Shown: piece by piece, positions 23,870-36,240 of the stretch | Numbering within the stretch: position 1 is the stretch's first letter | How the letters are laid out: every line of letters begins with the position of its first letter | DNA from: Leucaena leucocephala | Taxonomy: Eukaryota; Streptophyta; Magnoliopsida; Fabales; Fabaceae | NCBI GenBank assembly: GCA_037074615.1 | Contig: CM073522.1 | Coordinates: 25,356,962 to 25,420,961, forward strand | Reading direction: 5' to 3' | Length of the DNA: 64,000 nt | Notes under the pieces: generated by a model | Told to the model about the DNA's origin: nothing | Databases searched by the model: none | The model's input: the letters and a program-made list of their open reading frames with translations, nothing else | Made by a program: the position numbers and the translations under genes

Positions 23870-25092
23870 GGATTAAACGGTAATTTTGCCTTAGAAATTT
23901 TTCGCTAAGAGCGCTAGTTACCTAGAAGTTCTTTTGGAGCAATTCCATTCCAAAAGTTCATAAAATGTAACAATGTCACCCTGACCATTATCTAAAATTA
24001 AGTTTGACTGTTAGTTGACCCATATGCTGATGTAGCATGCCACGTGGCATCCACATCATCTTTTATTTTCAGTTAAGGTGTAACTTTACCCTGGAAGTTT
24101 TTACTTGAGAGCGTTAGGTATTCAATTTTTTTTTTTAGTTCAATATTGTCCCAACCGTTATCCAGATTTAATTTGACTGTTAGTTTGATCAAATATACTG
24201 AATTTAATATTCCACGTGCCATCCACTTCATTTTTTCAAGGTCAAATTTATAAATAAGTAAAAATTAAAAAAATGCCAATAATGCCTACTCCATCCACCC
24301 GTTCTAAAAAATAGGATTTCACATAATAAGTTTTTTATATTCAACAACCCTTGTGAAAAAATAATCGCAGAAATCCAAACATTCATCTATCCAGCCATGA
24401 GGTAGATCAGCCACTACCCCTTTGATACAAAAAAAAATTATGCATCATTCTTATACATATGGTAGCTTCGAATAGATCATATATTAATTCTCTTTCTCTA
24501 AAAAAAGAGAAGAAAGGGGTTTGTGCATCAATATCTGCCATAAAAGGTCTTAGCCATAGTAGGTGAGAAGTTATTCAACTCAATTTTAACATAATTTCTC
24601 GAATATAGCTAGCTCTTTAAGGTACTTGAATATTTCCTAATTGTTTTGACCCATTTATAGTCATTGCTTCTGTGGAGCTTAGAGTTTTTAGTTTTTTTCT
24701 TCTTCTTTATAAATATGATTTGGGACAAAAATATAAAGTGGAAGACATGTGTATTAACTAACTTAGCATATTTGGTCAAACTAACGGTCTAACTAAACCT
24801 GGATAATAGTCAATGGATATTGAATGAAAAAATCTCCTGAATACCTAGCGCTCATAAGTGAAAATTTTTAGAGCAAATTTGTACCTTAACCCAAAATAAA
24901 AGATGTTGTAGATTCCACGTGGCATGCCATGCCAGCATATATGTCAATTAACGGTCAAACTTAACTTTGGATAACGGTCAGGGTGAAATTGCTACATTAT
25001 TTGAACTTCCATAACCACATTGCTTCAAATAAAACTTTCAGGCAACCAGTGCTTTTGGCGAGAACTTCTAGGGCAAAATTGTTGTTTAACCC
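23870..25092. mobile_element. MULE-like element with doubled inverted repeats
   Basis: It is flanked by a perfect 9-bp duplication TTTTAAATA (23861-23869 and 25093-25101). The ends are GGATTAAAC and, inverted, GGGTTAAAC. The inverted arms are long (about 365 bp left, 335 bp right), and each arm is two diverged copies of a ~190-bp unit containing CACGTGGCAT, TTTGACTGTTAG and GCGCTAG/GAGCGTTAG words. No transposase is present. Confidence 0.75.
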
Positions 25093-25101
25093 TTTTAAAT
25101 A

Positions 25102-25470
25102 GTTTAGAACTATAAGAGGAAAAAAATATTTTGTAAAACATTAAATCCTAACCATTGAAACTTTGATCCACGGGTGGAGAACTTGGGATAGGAAGTGGTG
25201 AGAAAAAGAAGTGGATCAAAGCGAAATCCATTTCAAATACCCCATACTAATTTTTATTACTAAACTGTATACATTAATCCCAACTGTTAAAAACGATAAA
25301 ATGCATTTTAGTCCTCAACGATAGGTCTTATAATATGAGGATAAATCCAAGATGATTAATTTAAAATTCAATTAAGGTATTTACCTTACATCATAGCTTA
25401 TAAGTAGTGTAATCATTTACACAAGACGCCACAATACATGTATAAATACAGTATTTACCTTACACTCACT
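25102..25470. other. Spacer left of CACTA-2
   Basis: No gene seen. It ends with ACT (25468-25470), the left target copy of CACTA-2. Confidence 0.5.
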
Positions 25471-25868
25471 CACTACTAGAAAAAATACTTATCATAGCGC
25501 TACTTCACAATAGTTAAAAGTAAAAATGTCGTAAAAAAATGATGGCATATTCATAAATAAATTCACATTTTAGAAAGTTTTTACTGCGGTTTTTTATACA
25601 GCCGCCGTTAAAAGTGACACCGAAAACTTATAACGGTTTTCCTACCTTCTCGCCCTATCTACAGAAAGAAAGTATGTACGTCTCCTGCCTCTCCGATTCT
25701 AAACTTTTCTAGCTTTCATTAGGGAAGGCCAATAGATGCCTCTTACGAACCGTCTTTTTCCTCAATCTTAAATACCCTTCCATTGTACTTTTTGTTTCAC
25801 TTCATTTTCCTCAATATGTTTCCTATTGTTACTGTATTTGTCTTACTATCTTTTTCATTTTTATTTAC

Positions 25869-26186
25869 ATGAACTCTTCTTCAGGCTCTTCTCCTTCTCG
25901 TTCACAGAAAAGATTCTGTGATATTTTGAGGCAAGCATCCTCTCTTTGACCCAATGCCGTTTCGCTATTTCCAGATCTCCTCAAACGTCTGGAAGAATTG
26001 ACAAACCTAATGGATAGTTTAGAGAACTCAGTTGAAGAGCTTTCCCTTCAGGTAGAGAACATTCAAGAAAGGGTCGATAGTCTCCATTCTGATCTCCGCC
26101 GCCAATGTAACTAGCGGCACTTCCACCACCCTTCAGATGACCCAGATGACTCCCAAAACTCATATGACTCTTCTACATCTGATTGA
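25869..26186 (+). pseudogene. Small coiled-coil CACTA gene (copy 1), unassigned
   Basis: One reading frame of 106 codons from ATG 25869 to TGA 26184-26186, broken by TGA at 25947 and TAG near 26112. It starts MNSSSGSSPSRSQKR (Ser-rich, basic). Its middle is a likely coiled coil with LLKRLEELTNLMDSLENSV and EELSLQVENIQERVDSL. It ends in an acidic tail (SDDPDDSQNSYDSSTSD). The CACTA-1 gene at 43715-44016 has the same plan and related words (LENSVEELSL against LEDSVEELTL), which argues for a real, once-coding gene. I know no family for it. A role as DNA-binding or transposase partner would only be a guess. It lies first in the element, in the same direction as the transposase gene. Confidence 0.55.
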
Positions 26187-26579
26187 AAGGCTTCACACCT
26201 TTCTTTCATCTCCTTTTTTTGATACCTTTTTTGCCCTTGGCAGATGGGATGAGATTTCTTACAAAAATGTAAAGAATAGTTTATTAGAATATAGGTTGTT
26301 CAAAACTCAACAAATATGTAAAGAACTTTTTTTTCTTTATGGGACCTACATCAATTTCACCTTGTTTAATTAGCTGCGTGTTTAGCAATAAGTACTTTAA
26401 ATGAAATTGAAAGTGTGCTTTTGAAAAAAAATATTAATCAAGAAGTCTAATTTATCCAATAAATTAATAATGCAACAAATTACTAAATACTGTTGGCATA
26501 CTAGCTTAATGTTTGATTTATTAGATTCAAGATTATATATTATCTTCAAATAGCACATGATCAATGCTTTTTACTTTTA

Positions 26580-26740
26580 ACGACAGTTTTAATAAAACTG
26601 CCGTATAAAGTCTTCACATATGATAAATGTCAGACTTTTGATCGCGATTTTATAACAACCTCCATTACAAGTATCTGTAACGGCAAATTTTAATAAAAAT
26701 CTCCATAAAAAGCCACAAAAAATTTACTAAACTTAATCTA
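26580..26740 (+). repeat. CACTA-2 internal subterminal-repeat block
   Basis: Words such as ACAGTTTTAATAAAACTGCC and TAACGGCAAATTTTAATAAA match the subterminal repeats at both ends of CACTA-2 (25590, 32860-33040). The block lies between the small coiled-coil gene and the leader of the transposase gene, so it may act as the latter's promoter region. Confidence 0.55.
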
Positions 26741-28559
26741 TGGTGAGTTTCAAATTTACTTTTCACACATCTACTTGTGCTTCCGTTCTCTGCCCCACCA
26801 CCACAGACTTGGACGAAAGGCATTTTCTGTCTTTTTCTAACTATTTTTGGCGATTCCATTGTCGTTCACTATCTTCGTCGACGTTAACTCCCTCCTTCAT
26901 CGTTCTCATCTTCAAAGCTGTAAGTCACCGTTTAACTTTTTCATTATTTTGTGGTCTAGTTCTTTATTGGGATTAAAGTTAAAAGAGACTAAATGAGTTA
27001 ATAAAATATATAAATATCATACTGTGGGTATGTAGAAAAGTGATTCACTGAAGTGGTTTATGAAGTTTTGGGTGTTTGGTTGCTGAAAAACTAAATTGAG
27101 TTTTGTTCGTCTATATTCCTAAATGTTTGAGCTGTTGTAATAGGTGTTGAAAAACTCCAAAATGAGGCTGGAGGATAGTAAAGCTCAAGTCATGAATTTG
27201 CTCTCTTCCTTTATTTGGACAGTATGCTGAGCTATGGGAGAACTAAATCTTGGTTAATCTTAAATGCGATTTTTGGGATTTAAGATTGTGGGACATAAGA
27301 GGAGTTAGACAATTATGTGATTGTATATAACATAATCAATAGTGAAAATGATAGTTTGATAGTTGATTTATGGATATAACAAAGATGAATATATGTTTGT
27401 GTATGTAATTGTGACATTGAGGTTTAAAGAGTAGAATATAGTGTGTTGTTTTGAGATTCTTAATTTCTAAACAAGTGGCTCAATTAAGTTATAATTTGGG
27501 AGATTAGTTCACTGTTTTGGATAGTTAGTTGTATCATATTATTAACTTTATTTATTATTTTTAAACATAGCATGGACGGTTCATGTTCAACAGGTTCAGG
27601 TTCAGGTTTTGGTCAATTTAGGAAGAAAAGAGGAAGAGGCCCGACCCATATGAAATGAGACTCTAGGACAGGAGGGGTCAAATCCCATGAGGTTGTTGGT
27701 TGATTTTGATGCTGATATGAAGGAAGATGGTCAAAATAGGCTAGCATTTAACAGCTATGTCGGCCATATAGTACGTGCTAATATTAGCATTACGTACCCT
27801 AACTGGAAGTTAGTCGACCATAAAGACAAGGATATGATTTAGGAGGACATTTTGGTACATTTCTAATTCTATGTTCCATCTATCTACTTTAGTTATTCAT
27901 AATTTTTATTCCTTATTATAGCTTTATCTTATATGATTTTTGTACTACCACGCAGCAAAATTTTGCCATTCCTGCCATTTTAAGAATGAAGCATCGCATC
28001 TTAAAGTAATGTGATGAATGGTGGAGGTACTTTAAGTCGAACCTTGCGAAGGACTACCTCTAAGGCGGTAAGATGGGGGAGTATCCAAATGACACATACC
28101 CCAATGTTAGTGACAAAGCTTGGATATTATTTTATCAATTGCAAGAAAAAGCTACTTATAAAGTTTGATGTGTGCTATAAACTTATATTTTAATTAACTT
28201 AATAATTAATGTTCATTTTAATCAACTAATCTAATTTGTTTCCTTTTCATAGGCTATTTGTAAGAGAAATCAAGAAATGGCCAAGAAGAATGTGTACCAA
28301 TAATATATGTCTCGAGGGGGTACAATGTCATTGAGAGGTAAAGATGCAATAGCAGTTAGAGGCTACGCAACAAGTAACTGTATCAGACCTTACTGCCTCA
28401 TACCCTTTTTTATCCATCAGCATCCAACGTCCATCTCACCAACAAAAATGGAAGGCTATGAGGGTGAAGAAGGGATAATATATCACTCCAGAGGTTGCTA
28501 TAGTTGTTGAGAGGATTGTAAGTAACTAATTTAAATACTAAGAATTTATACGTTATTAC

Positions 28560-30496
28560 TGTGGGAATTGGAAGGCACGCAGCGGAAATTAACTTTAAAA
28601 TTTTTTTCCATTCCCAGCAAGGATCTACCGAATGTGTTTAAGTCAAGGACAAAGAAGTGTTACCTTCGGTATTCGAGCTTTAGTCGCGACCTCCGTATGC
28701 ACTAGTCGCCACTCCTCGCCTCTGGAACTTTCAGTCGCGACCTACTCAGCTTCACGTCGCGACCTGTCGCCTCTGGAACTTTCAGTCGCGACCTACTCAG
28801 CTTCTCATCGCGACCTTTCGCCTCTGGAGTTGTTAGTCGTGACTTCCTCTGCTACTAGTCGCGACTTGTAGTCTCTTTTCGGATTTCTGACGTTCAGAAG
28901 CCAATTTGTTAGCGACCTCTGAGTCAACTGGTCGCGACCTCGTCGTACCTGGTGCTCTTTTCTCGTTCGTGAGAAGTCGACAACTCAGATCGGCTTCCTC
29001 TACCGGTATCCACACGAATAGCGTTCCAACCACGAACGACGTGCTAGCGCCTCTTGTCCCTCTAGGGTTTTCTCAAGATTCCGTCCTCACCATCTCTATT
29101 CTGACAGTTTCTTATCTGCAAACCTTTTGCACTCTCCTGCCCCTTTTTCTCTTGTGAGTTGTGTTGTGTGTTGAACCCTAGCTCCTAATGTCAAATATAT
29201 AGGATGCTATCGGGCTTCTAATTGAGCCGGGATTCATAATTAATCTTATATTAATTCTAAAATTAATACAATATCATATATTGCATAATTTGATAAGAAA
29301 CTAATTAAATAAATACGGTTTTTATTAAATCTGTCTCACAGATTTAATTAACCTATTTATTTAATTTAAAATAAAGATAAGACGGAATTATATTTGATTT
29401 ATTCTCATAAATCAAATTTGAGATATCTTATCAATTTGAATTTCAAATTCAAATAGATCATATCCATTTAAATTCAAATTCAAAAGTGATAGAAATTTAA
29501 TTTATCCTTATAAATTAAATCTTGCAAATATCTCTTATATTATATATATGATATATATATACAAATTTATATATATATATAAAATATATAAATCCACCCT
29601 AGACTATTCATTGAATCTAGACATCTCTTAGATTCAATGAATATGGACATCACAGCTCGAGTTGGGCTATTTTGTGTGCGACCCTGTAGGCCCATATGAA
29701 GTTGGCAGTGGGCCAGTTACTATACTAACCCACAAGTCGTAAGTGGCCTCTAGCAAGACATTACGACTACCCAAAATATATGAGGATCGATGAACGATGT
29801 TACCTTTCATACAACCATATCACGTCCATTTTGTCACACAATATTTCGGTCATGGATGAGGCATGGTGAACGTCATCCTCCTATTCCTGACCGTTACTTT
29901 CTCGATCCCTGAGTAGTCTGACGATAGAAATGGAACTACCCTTCCATTACAGTATGACCATACATTTCTCAGAATCACTCATCGAGGGGCCCAGTAATAT
30001 CTCTCTACGAATGTGAGGGATAAATTCCATCTTGACCATTCACATTCCTCCGCATGATAAACCACTGAGCCCGAACATAGCCTTTATGATCACTCGGTCA
30101 AAAGTGACTTTTGACTAGGTCAAAGCTGAGCGTTTGTCATGTAGGAATCCATGATGATCTCAGGTCAAAGGGCATAGTGACATGGCTTGTATATGAGAGA
30201 AGCTTATGACTTAACCCATGCAGCTCTCTCATAGCGGGTCGGTCCAACACCTTGTACTCTTACATGTGCCTATGACTTTGATTTATATCTTTATATATCT
30301 TCAAAGTCATACTGGTCTTATTTCATCTCTGCTCCCGCATAGATGATCGACCAGGGACATTTAGGATAAGATCATAAGTTATCCAAGGATGGTCATCACA
30401 GTAAACATGAAAATAATGTGATAACATAATTAAGAAATTCATAAAATAATAATATTTATAAGATAATGATTGGCCCCTAGGGCATAATTTCCAACA
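28560..30496 (-). mobile_element. Solo LTR, family C, inside CACTA-2
   Basis: A unit of 1937 bp begins TGTGGGAATTGG and ends AATTTCCAACA, flanked by a perfect 5-bp duplication ATTAC (28555-28559, 30497-30501). There is no primer site or internal region, so this is a solo LTR left by recombination. Orientation is inferred: read on the minus strand it starts TGTTGGAAATTATGCCCTAG. A homologous solo LTR in the opposite direction lies at 51907-53738. Confidence 0.85.
28683..28938. repeat. GTCGCGAC palindrome array in the family C LTR
   Basis: The 8-bp palindrome GTCGCGAC occurs at 28683, 28734, 28756, 28785, 28858 and 28931, with one-base variants at 28807 and 28836. Part of this is a ~51-bp tandem unit (TCGCCTCTGGAACTTTCAGT followed by the palindrome). 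The same block, more decayed, is seen in the other family C LTR at about 53440-53620. Confidence 0.8.
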
Positions 30497-33062
30497 ATTA
30501 CTTGCTCTTTAGTTATTTTAACTTGGTAACTGGTATATGTTGTAGGATGCACTGAGCAACATGCATCCCAAGGGTGTTTCATTCTTGAAAAAGGAATGAA
30601 TATCCTGGAGACAGCTATTAAGACCTCTTACCACTAGGGTCGAGTGAGAGGGGCCTCCAAAGGAGTCATAAATAAAGACTTTTTTGGCTCCGGCTCTCGA
30701 AGAAGAAGCACACCATCCCCAGACAAGCTTTGACATGAGTTGCAAAAAGTTCAAGATGAACTTAAAGCAGAGCATCAAGAGGAGTTAGAAAAGATGTGCT
30801 CTGAGGTGGATGCCAAAGTCAAAGAGCTTATGGATGCCAGGCTCTAGCAGGCAATGATGATGATGGGCTTCCCTATACCTGTCCAAAGTTCAGAGGTAAA
30901 CACATATTCATTTACTTCTTTTCAATAGACATTTAACATGTATTTTGTTTGACTAATTTTGTTTACATTTTCAGGGTTCTCCTGCGGTGACTAGTGGGAA
31001 GGGCAGTGTCAATAAGGATACGTTTGTCTCCCAACCATCTGGTCCTGACGCTACCCCTGAGTACACTGAGGACGATGGGGAAAAGTGTAGTCTCTACATT
31101 GAGACAGACCAAGGGACTCCATCCTTCGTCACTTATAGTACTGTGTACCCGGATGCCATAACAATTCATTAGAAAATAATTCCTTATCCTAATGCCAAGG
31201 TCACGGTACAATGCATAAAGAAGTGAACATGCACTGCATTGGTTCCCTACCCCACTGACGAGGTCAAAATATTAGAGCAAGCTTCAGGGCAGTATATTAT
31301 GTGGCCAACACATTTGATCAAATTGAAAAAGTGAGTCACACTAAAGCCGGTGCTAGAGAATGTGCCTTAGAAGCAAACCCCAAACACCCTAGAACCAGTA
31401 AAGGCACCACAGAAGCCCAAGATTCAGAGGGCAAAAGTAGACAAGCTCATACCTCTGCCTGATAGCATATCCTCGAGATATTTTGGTATGGTAACTCTCC
31501 ACTCTATAGTAGTAGGATTGGAGGAAGCACTTAGTTTCACAATTTAGTTCGAGGTCTTAACCACATAGGAGATTTACAAATTCACCCTGGATAGGAATGA
31601 CATAGTACAATTCCTCAATTTTTAGGAGCTAGATTCAACTGTCATCCAGTGTGTCATATTGTAAGTTGCAACTTTATTTTAATACTTTATGTTTAACCAT
31701 TCGTGCAATACTAACTCCTTTGTCTATTAACAATAGCCACTTCTATCAGAGATGCCTAGAAGAAGCAAAAGGAGACACATATAGCTTCATGTATCCTTAA
31801 CGTGTCTAAGAGATAGGCACCGATAGGAGCTCGAGGATTATGTACATGGTTGACATTATGACACGTATCAGGAGGAAGATATATTTTGTACCCTACATTA
31901 AATTGTAAGTATACTCATATACCTGGCACACTCATATATATTTTAGTCTACATTCATGTATAACGTTGTTCATATTTTGTAGTATGCATTGGACTCTGCT
32001 TGTCATAGCCCCATAAGCTAATGTGGTGTACTAGTTCCATTTATTGTTTGGACGGCCAGATACCGAGATTTTTTCCATTGTCAACACGTGAGTTTTTCTT
32101 CAAAAATTTGTTAACTTAAAATCTTAGTAAGTTATATGATATCTTGTTTTCCAATTGGAGATAGGGCTGTGCAAGGCCTCAGCTTGTTTAGAGGCCATCC
32201 TGTTAGTACTAATCCTTCATAGATTTATCCTTCAGTAAGTACTTTTCAAATAATTAAGTTTCAGTTTTCATAAATTTATTAGGGCGAAAGTTAGTCACTA
32301 ATGTGCTCTGTATTTTTTCATATTGTAGTACCGTTGTCAACCTGGCAATGTTGAGTGCGGATATTATATAATCTGATATATGCACGAGATCATTGAGATA
32401 GAGATCACGGATAGCTTACATGAGGTATGAGTGATCAATATTTAAACTTTTTCAATTGATCACATCTTGAATATTTACGTATTACTTTTAACTTGCAGTT
32501 GTTCGAGAATAACAAAATGAGCTTTGAAGAGAAGTAAATCCACTCAATGATAGATGCGTTGAAAAAACTATCCTAGAGAACTTGCCTTAATCAATCATCC
32601 ATTTTGTGTATATATATATATGATTGTATAATATATGTGTATATATGATTGTATTATATTTTGGTTCATTGCATGCATTAATAAGAATTCAAATTACTTT
32701 ATTACTATATATTAACATTTAATTTAGATTTTAGCATGGCTTACTTCATACATTGCTTCCTATAGTCTGTCTTCATTATGGCAAATACAAGGCGGTATAG
32801 ATGGAAAAATAAAAAGAAAGTGTAATAAAAATTAAGCCTTTAAAGGTGGTTTTTCTTAAAAACTGATGTTATATGATTAAATTGTAACAACAGTTTTACT
32901 AGAAATTGCCGTAAAATTCTAAATATATAACTGCAGTTTTATAAAAACTGCCGTTGAAAGCTAGACTTACAACGGCGATAAAATTCATGCTGGTCAAAAA
33001 ACCGCCGTGAAAGTGAAAGTCACTTTTAGCCGCTGTTGTACAACTTTTTTATAGTAGCGACT

Positions 33063-33280
33063 ATAGGACCAGATCGAAGCGTAACTAGCTTTCTGCTGTT
33101 GAAAATTCCTAGCAGCTTATTAACCAGACTTAAAGTAACATTTGGACATAACTCACTTGGGTGTTTGTTCTACATCCACACTAGACGCTCATAACTTGTA
33201 CCCACACAAAAAATGTATGAACTAAAGTAAAGCATGGATGCCTCAAGCTCACATTTAATCGACCTTAAACCTAGCTTGGT
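33063..33280. other. Spacer between CACTA-2 and the RPA-like pseudogene
   Basis: No gene recognised. It may be the 3' region of the minus-strand RPA-like pseudogene. Confidence 0.4.
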
Positions 33281-33529
33281 TTATAATAAATAGGCAAGGT
33301 CACAAGACCGTGCAAGGAAATTGTCATCTTCAGCCAACGACAGCTGGATAAGCATACGAGAAATGAACGTGGAATCCGATATCTTGTTCCTCCCTAAAAA
33401 TTGAAGAAATCAAATAGAAACACATCAAATCATATGGCAAAATGAATGACGGGATGACAAAGTAGGAATCAATGGGTGGCCTCCATTTGTATACTCACTA
33501 AACACTACTACAAAATAGACTTTCTAAAC

Positions 33530-33910
33530 CTGTTGAAAAATATTATTTTACACCTAACCACAAATCGGAGTAGATACAACCCGTGTAGAAAGTGAACCAC
33601 CTTTTAAACTGGGTGGTACACCGGTGTAGAAGAAATCTTTTTCTAAATCGGTCTGAATATAAGGTGTAGAACGCTCATTTTTTTAGGGAAAAATAGAACA
33701 TTTAAACCGGTCTTGTTTGACATCCGATGTAGAATGTGCTAATATCTACACCGATTGTGATGTCGTCTGGTGTAGAAGAATGTATTTTCTACACCGATTG
33801 TGATCACGACTGGTATAGATGGATCCATTTTCTACACCTCACCTAAACACAATAGGTTTAGATGAAATAATATTATATATTGTTTCTACACCAAACTTCT
33901 ATTGTCCGGT
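33530..33910. repeat. CACTA-1 left subterminal repeats
   Basis: Many copies, in both orientations, of a TCTACACCGATTGTGAT / CCGGTGTAGAA theme, the expected binding-site array next to a CACTA terminus. Confidence 0.75.
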
Positions 33911-34139
33911 ATGTTATGTTTTTAATACGACCCATTCACCATTTCATTACTTATCCCCTTGAAGTTTCATATAAATAAATAGCCAAAATATACAAATCAA
34001 AGAGATATCAACAGAGATAGAGATCAAGATGGCAGAGACAGAATTCAATTGCTCACTATTCATTTAATAAAATTCAATACAAAAAGTGAAAAAATTTGCA
34101 CAAAAAACAAAAAATGTATTGAAAGGTAAATACATACTA

Positions 34140-36240
34140 TTGAGAAGAAAGGTTTTGAGCAAAAAACTCAGCCCAACGATTACATACGCCATTAATATCT
34201 TGTTTAGGAAATGGGTAACGTTGATCAAACATATGAAATATCAAATTAAAATCAAAGAAATTTAGGCATTACTAGTATATATTAAACTGAAAAAGAATAT
34301 GAAATCATTAAAAATACAATTTTATTCCTCAGTCAAGTCAGTCCTATTTGACATGATAATATTGGCCATATGTCTAACTATGTATAAGCCGCGCAAGTTG
34401 CTTTCCCTGGTTGTCTTTGACTTTGTAATATTAACATGATCAAAATTATTTTTCATTGTCAAAACATGGAGTCTAACACTTAATGCTTTTATTTCTTTTG
34501 GTGTGATCCATTCAGAGTCCTTTACCTCGTTGGCGTGCTTAAGACATTTTACAATTGTGAATGTCCTCATAGCCCTATGACCAAAGTTATAAAATTAGTA
34601 ACCCATTCATTACAAAGACCATTATTTTGTGGAAGAAAATTCATGGGTTCATAATGTTCTTGACATCACCCGATGGCTTGTAATGGAGGGAGCATAAGAA
34701 AATAACTTTATAACTGTGCTTACATAGGATGACCAATTGCCAATGGTTGCTGTAGAAATTAAAAAAGAATGAGTATTATCATTAAGCAAATACAAAAGTA
34801 ATATGAAATAAAATGAAATATTATTATTCTTACTCATGCATATATGGTGCAAAGAAACAATCAATATCGGTTTCACTGAGCCTCCTCAAAATGTGTTAAA
34901 GTCTCAAATCTTGAGAGGTCCCTTTTGCATAAATCTTAATTGGGCATAGGAATCCAAACTTACCTTGTTTACCCTTGGAAACCAACTGATATTGCATGTA
35001 CCTACAATTAATGCAAATAAGACGTTAGTTATAAGACATTAGCTTGTAGATCTGCATGATGCTTTAATGCTGGCCCTGCAATGCAACAACTCCCTTTTAT
35101 GCTATAAATGGCTGAAAGTGAATACGTATAGGGGTTATTGGCTCCTATTGCCTTGATGTCATCATAGACAATATTTCTTCCTTGAGCTTTGCTAACCCCT
35201 CTTATAATCGTGTATCAAGTGAAGCTCCGCCCTCACAGTGGCCAATATCGTGGACATGCTCCAAAGTAATCTCTTAGACCAATATCGCCTCCAAATCCCT
35301 TGACACGGCCCCCATGCTCTTGTTGGCCCATAGCGACAGTCAAGATGTCATTCCTGCCCTTTAACTTGAAGGATCCTTGGGCCTCTTGTTTAAGATTGAT
35401 TTATATCATATAAAGAAAAAACATAAGAAATAATATAATTAGTCTACTCAAACAAAATAATAGTAGTACTTACAATATTTTCCGCAATCTTGCTAGTGTG
35501 ATCACTTGTATATGATCCTCTCCTTGTTTGATAAGCATGCAACTATTTATCTTCGCGACGTACTGAAGATGGGGGATAAAGAATAACAGAAGGATTTGAC
35601 TCTGCGTTTTCTTCTAACCTCTTCCTCTTGGCCACCATCAAGTCTATTTTAGCCTTCGCATAACCCCTTTGAGACATTGTGTGGGGGCAATCATTCTTCA
35701 TAGTGTGTTCAATCACTTTTGCCCCTTTTTCCTACAAGAATTGAAGAAGTTAAAATCAATGCACATGATAATCCATAATGGGAATGAACTATAAGATGGA
35801 TCAAATCACCATAACTGCTAGCGTAGTCTGAAGACTAACAAATTCTTCCAACTAGCTTCATCAATGAATTAATACTTGCTGCATGGAGAAGGATAAGGTT
35901 GACCATCTTTGTCCCAGCCATACACATAATAACGAGCTAGTTGTGTCTTGAATGCCCTCTAACGCTCAGCATAATATGACAAAGTCTTATTCTTCAAGAC
36001 TTAATTGTTGAGAATATCATAAATGAGTTGCAATAATTGCCATTAAAAGTAGAGTTGGCAACAAACTATTCAATTTTCTAGTATTGCTCTCTATACAATA
36101 TAAAATAGTTAGTTTATATACCCGGATAGTTCCAAATTTGATTCTTCACACAATCATCAACAACATCCCAAGTCTTTTTGGTGATGTTAGGCTTGTTACG
36201 TGAGGCTGACATAACTTATGTACTTGGTCCTTTGTTCACC
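34140..36240 (-). pseudogene. CACTA-1 Transposase_24-like gene with Ulp1-like end
   Basis: Strongly decayed. Recognisable pieces: TKKTWDVVDDCVKNQIW near 36150 and AKRKRLEENAESNP followed by YQTRRGSYTSDHTSKIAENI near 35640-35470, which follow the order of plant PF03004 transposases. Nearer the end, an open stretch (34570-34322) has LYIVRHMANII, which resembles the CGYYVMRYM region of C48 proteases with the catalytic Cys apparently replaced by an Arg-Gly-Leu stretch. The counterpart in CACTA-2 (27572-32537) is clearer and has the same position, last in the element. Confidence 0.5.

Larger units (their letters stand above)
27572..32537 (+). pseudogene. CACTA-2 Transposase_24 gene with Ulp1-like protease tail
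   Basis: The leader at 26757-26920 ends in a likely intron; ATG at 27572 after an acceptor gives MDGSCSTGSGSGFGQF then KKRGRGPT, the usual start of Ptta/En/Spm (PF03004) proteins. Near 27696: LAFNSYVGHIVRANISITYP then NWKLVD. Past the solo LTR at 28560-30496: a GRVRG word and a coiled coil (30640-30890), then VPYPTDEVKILEQASGQYI and MWPTHLI (31240-31320). The protease part shows HWTLLVI with His at 31987-31989 and QPGNVECGYYI with Cys at 32356-32358, the His and Cys of C48 (Ulp1) peptidases; the Asp position reads His in FHLLFGRPD. Stops and frameshifts occur throughout. The last codons are FEENN-type then TAA near 32535. Confidence 0.7.
25471..33059 (+). mobile_element. CACTA-2, En/Spm-type element with a solo LTR inside
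   Basis: The left end CACTACTAGAAAAAA pairs with an inverted right end CGCTACTATAAAAAAG (one terminal base changed). A 3-bp duplication ACT is present on both sides (25468-25470, 33060-33062). Subterminal repeats with AACTGCCGTNAAA and CAGCGGC words lie at both ends and again at 26580-26720. It carries a small coiled-coil gene (25869-26186) and a Transposase_24/Ulp1-like gene (27572-32537), both with stops, so it is not autonomous. I see no TNP2 transposase inside it. A 1.9-kb solo LTR sits at 28560-30496. Confidence 0.8.

Noticed and set aside
28632..29157. Several open frames on both strands in the family C solo LTR
   Set aside because: The GTCGCGAC array lacks stop triplets, so long frames arise without coding.
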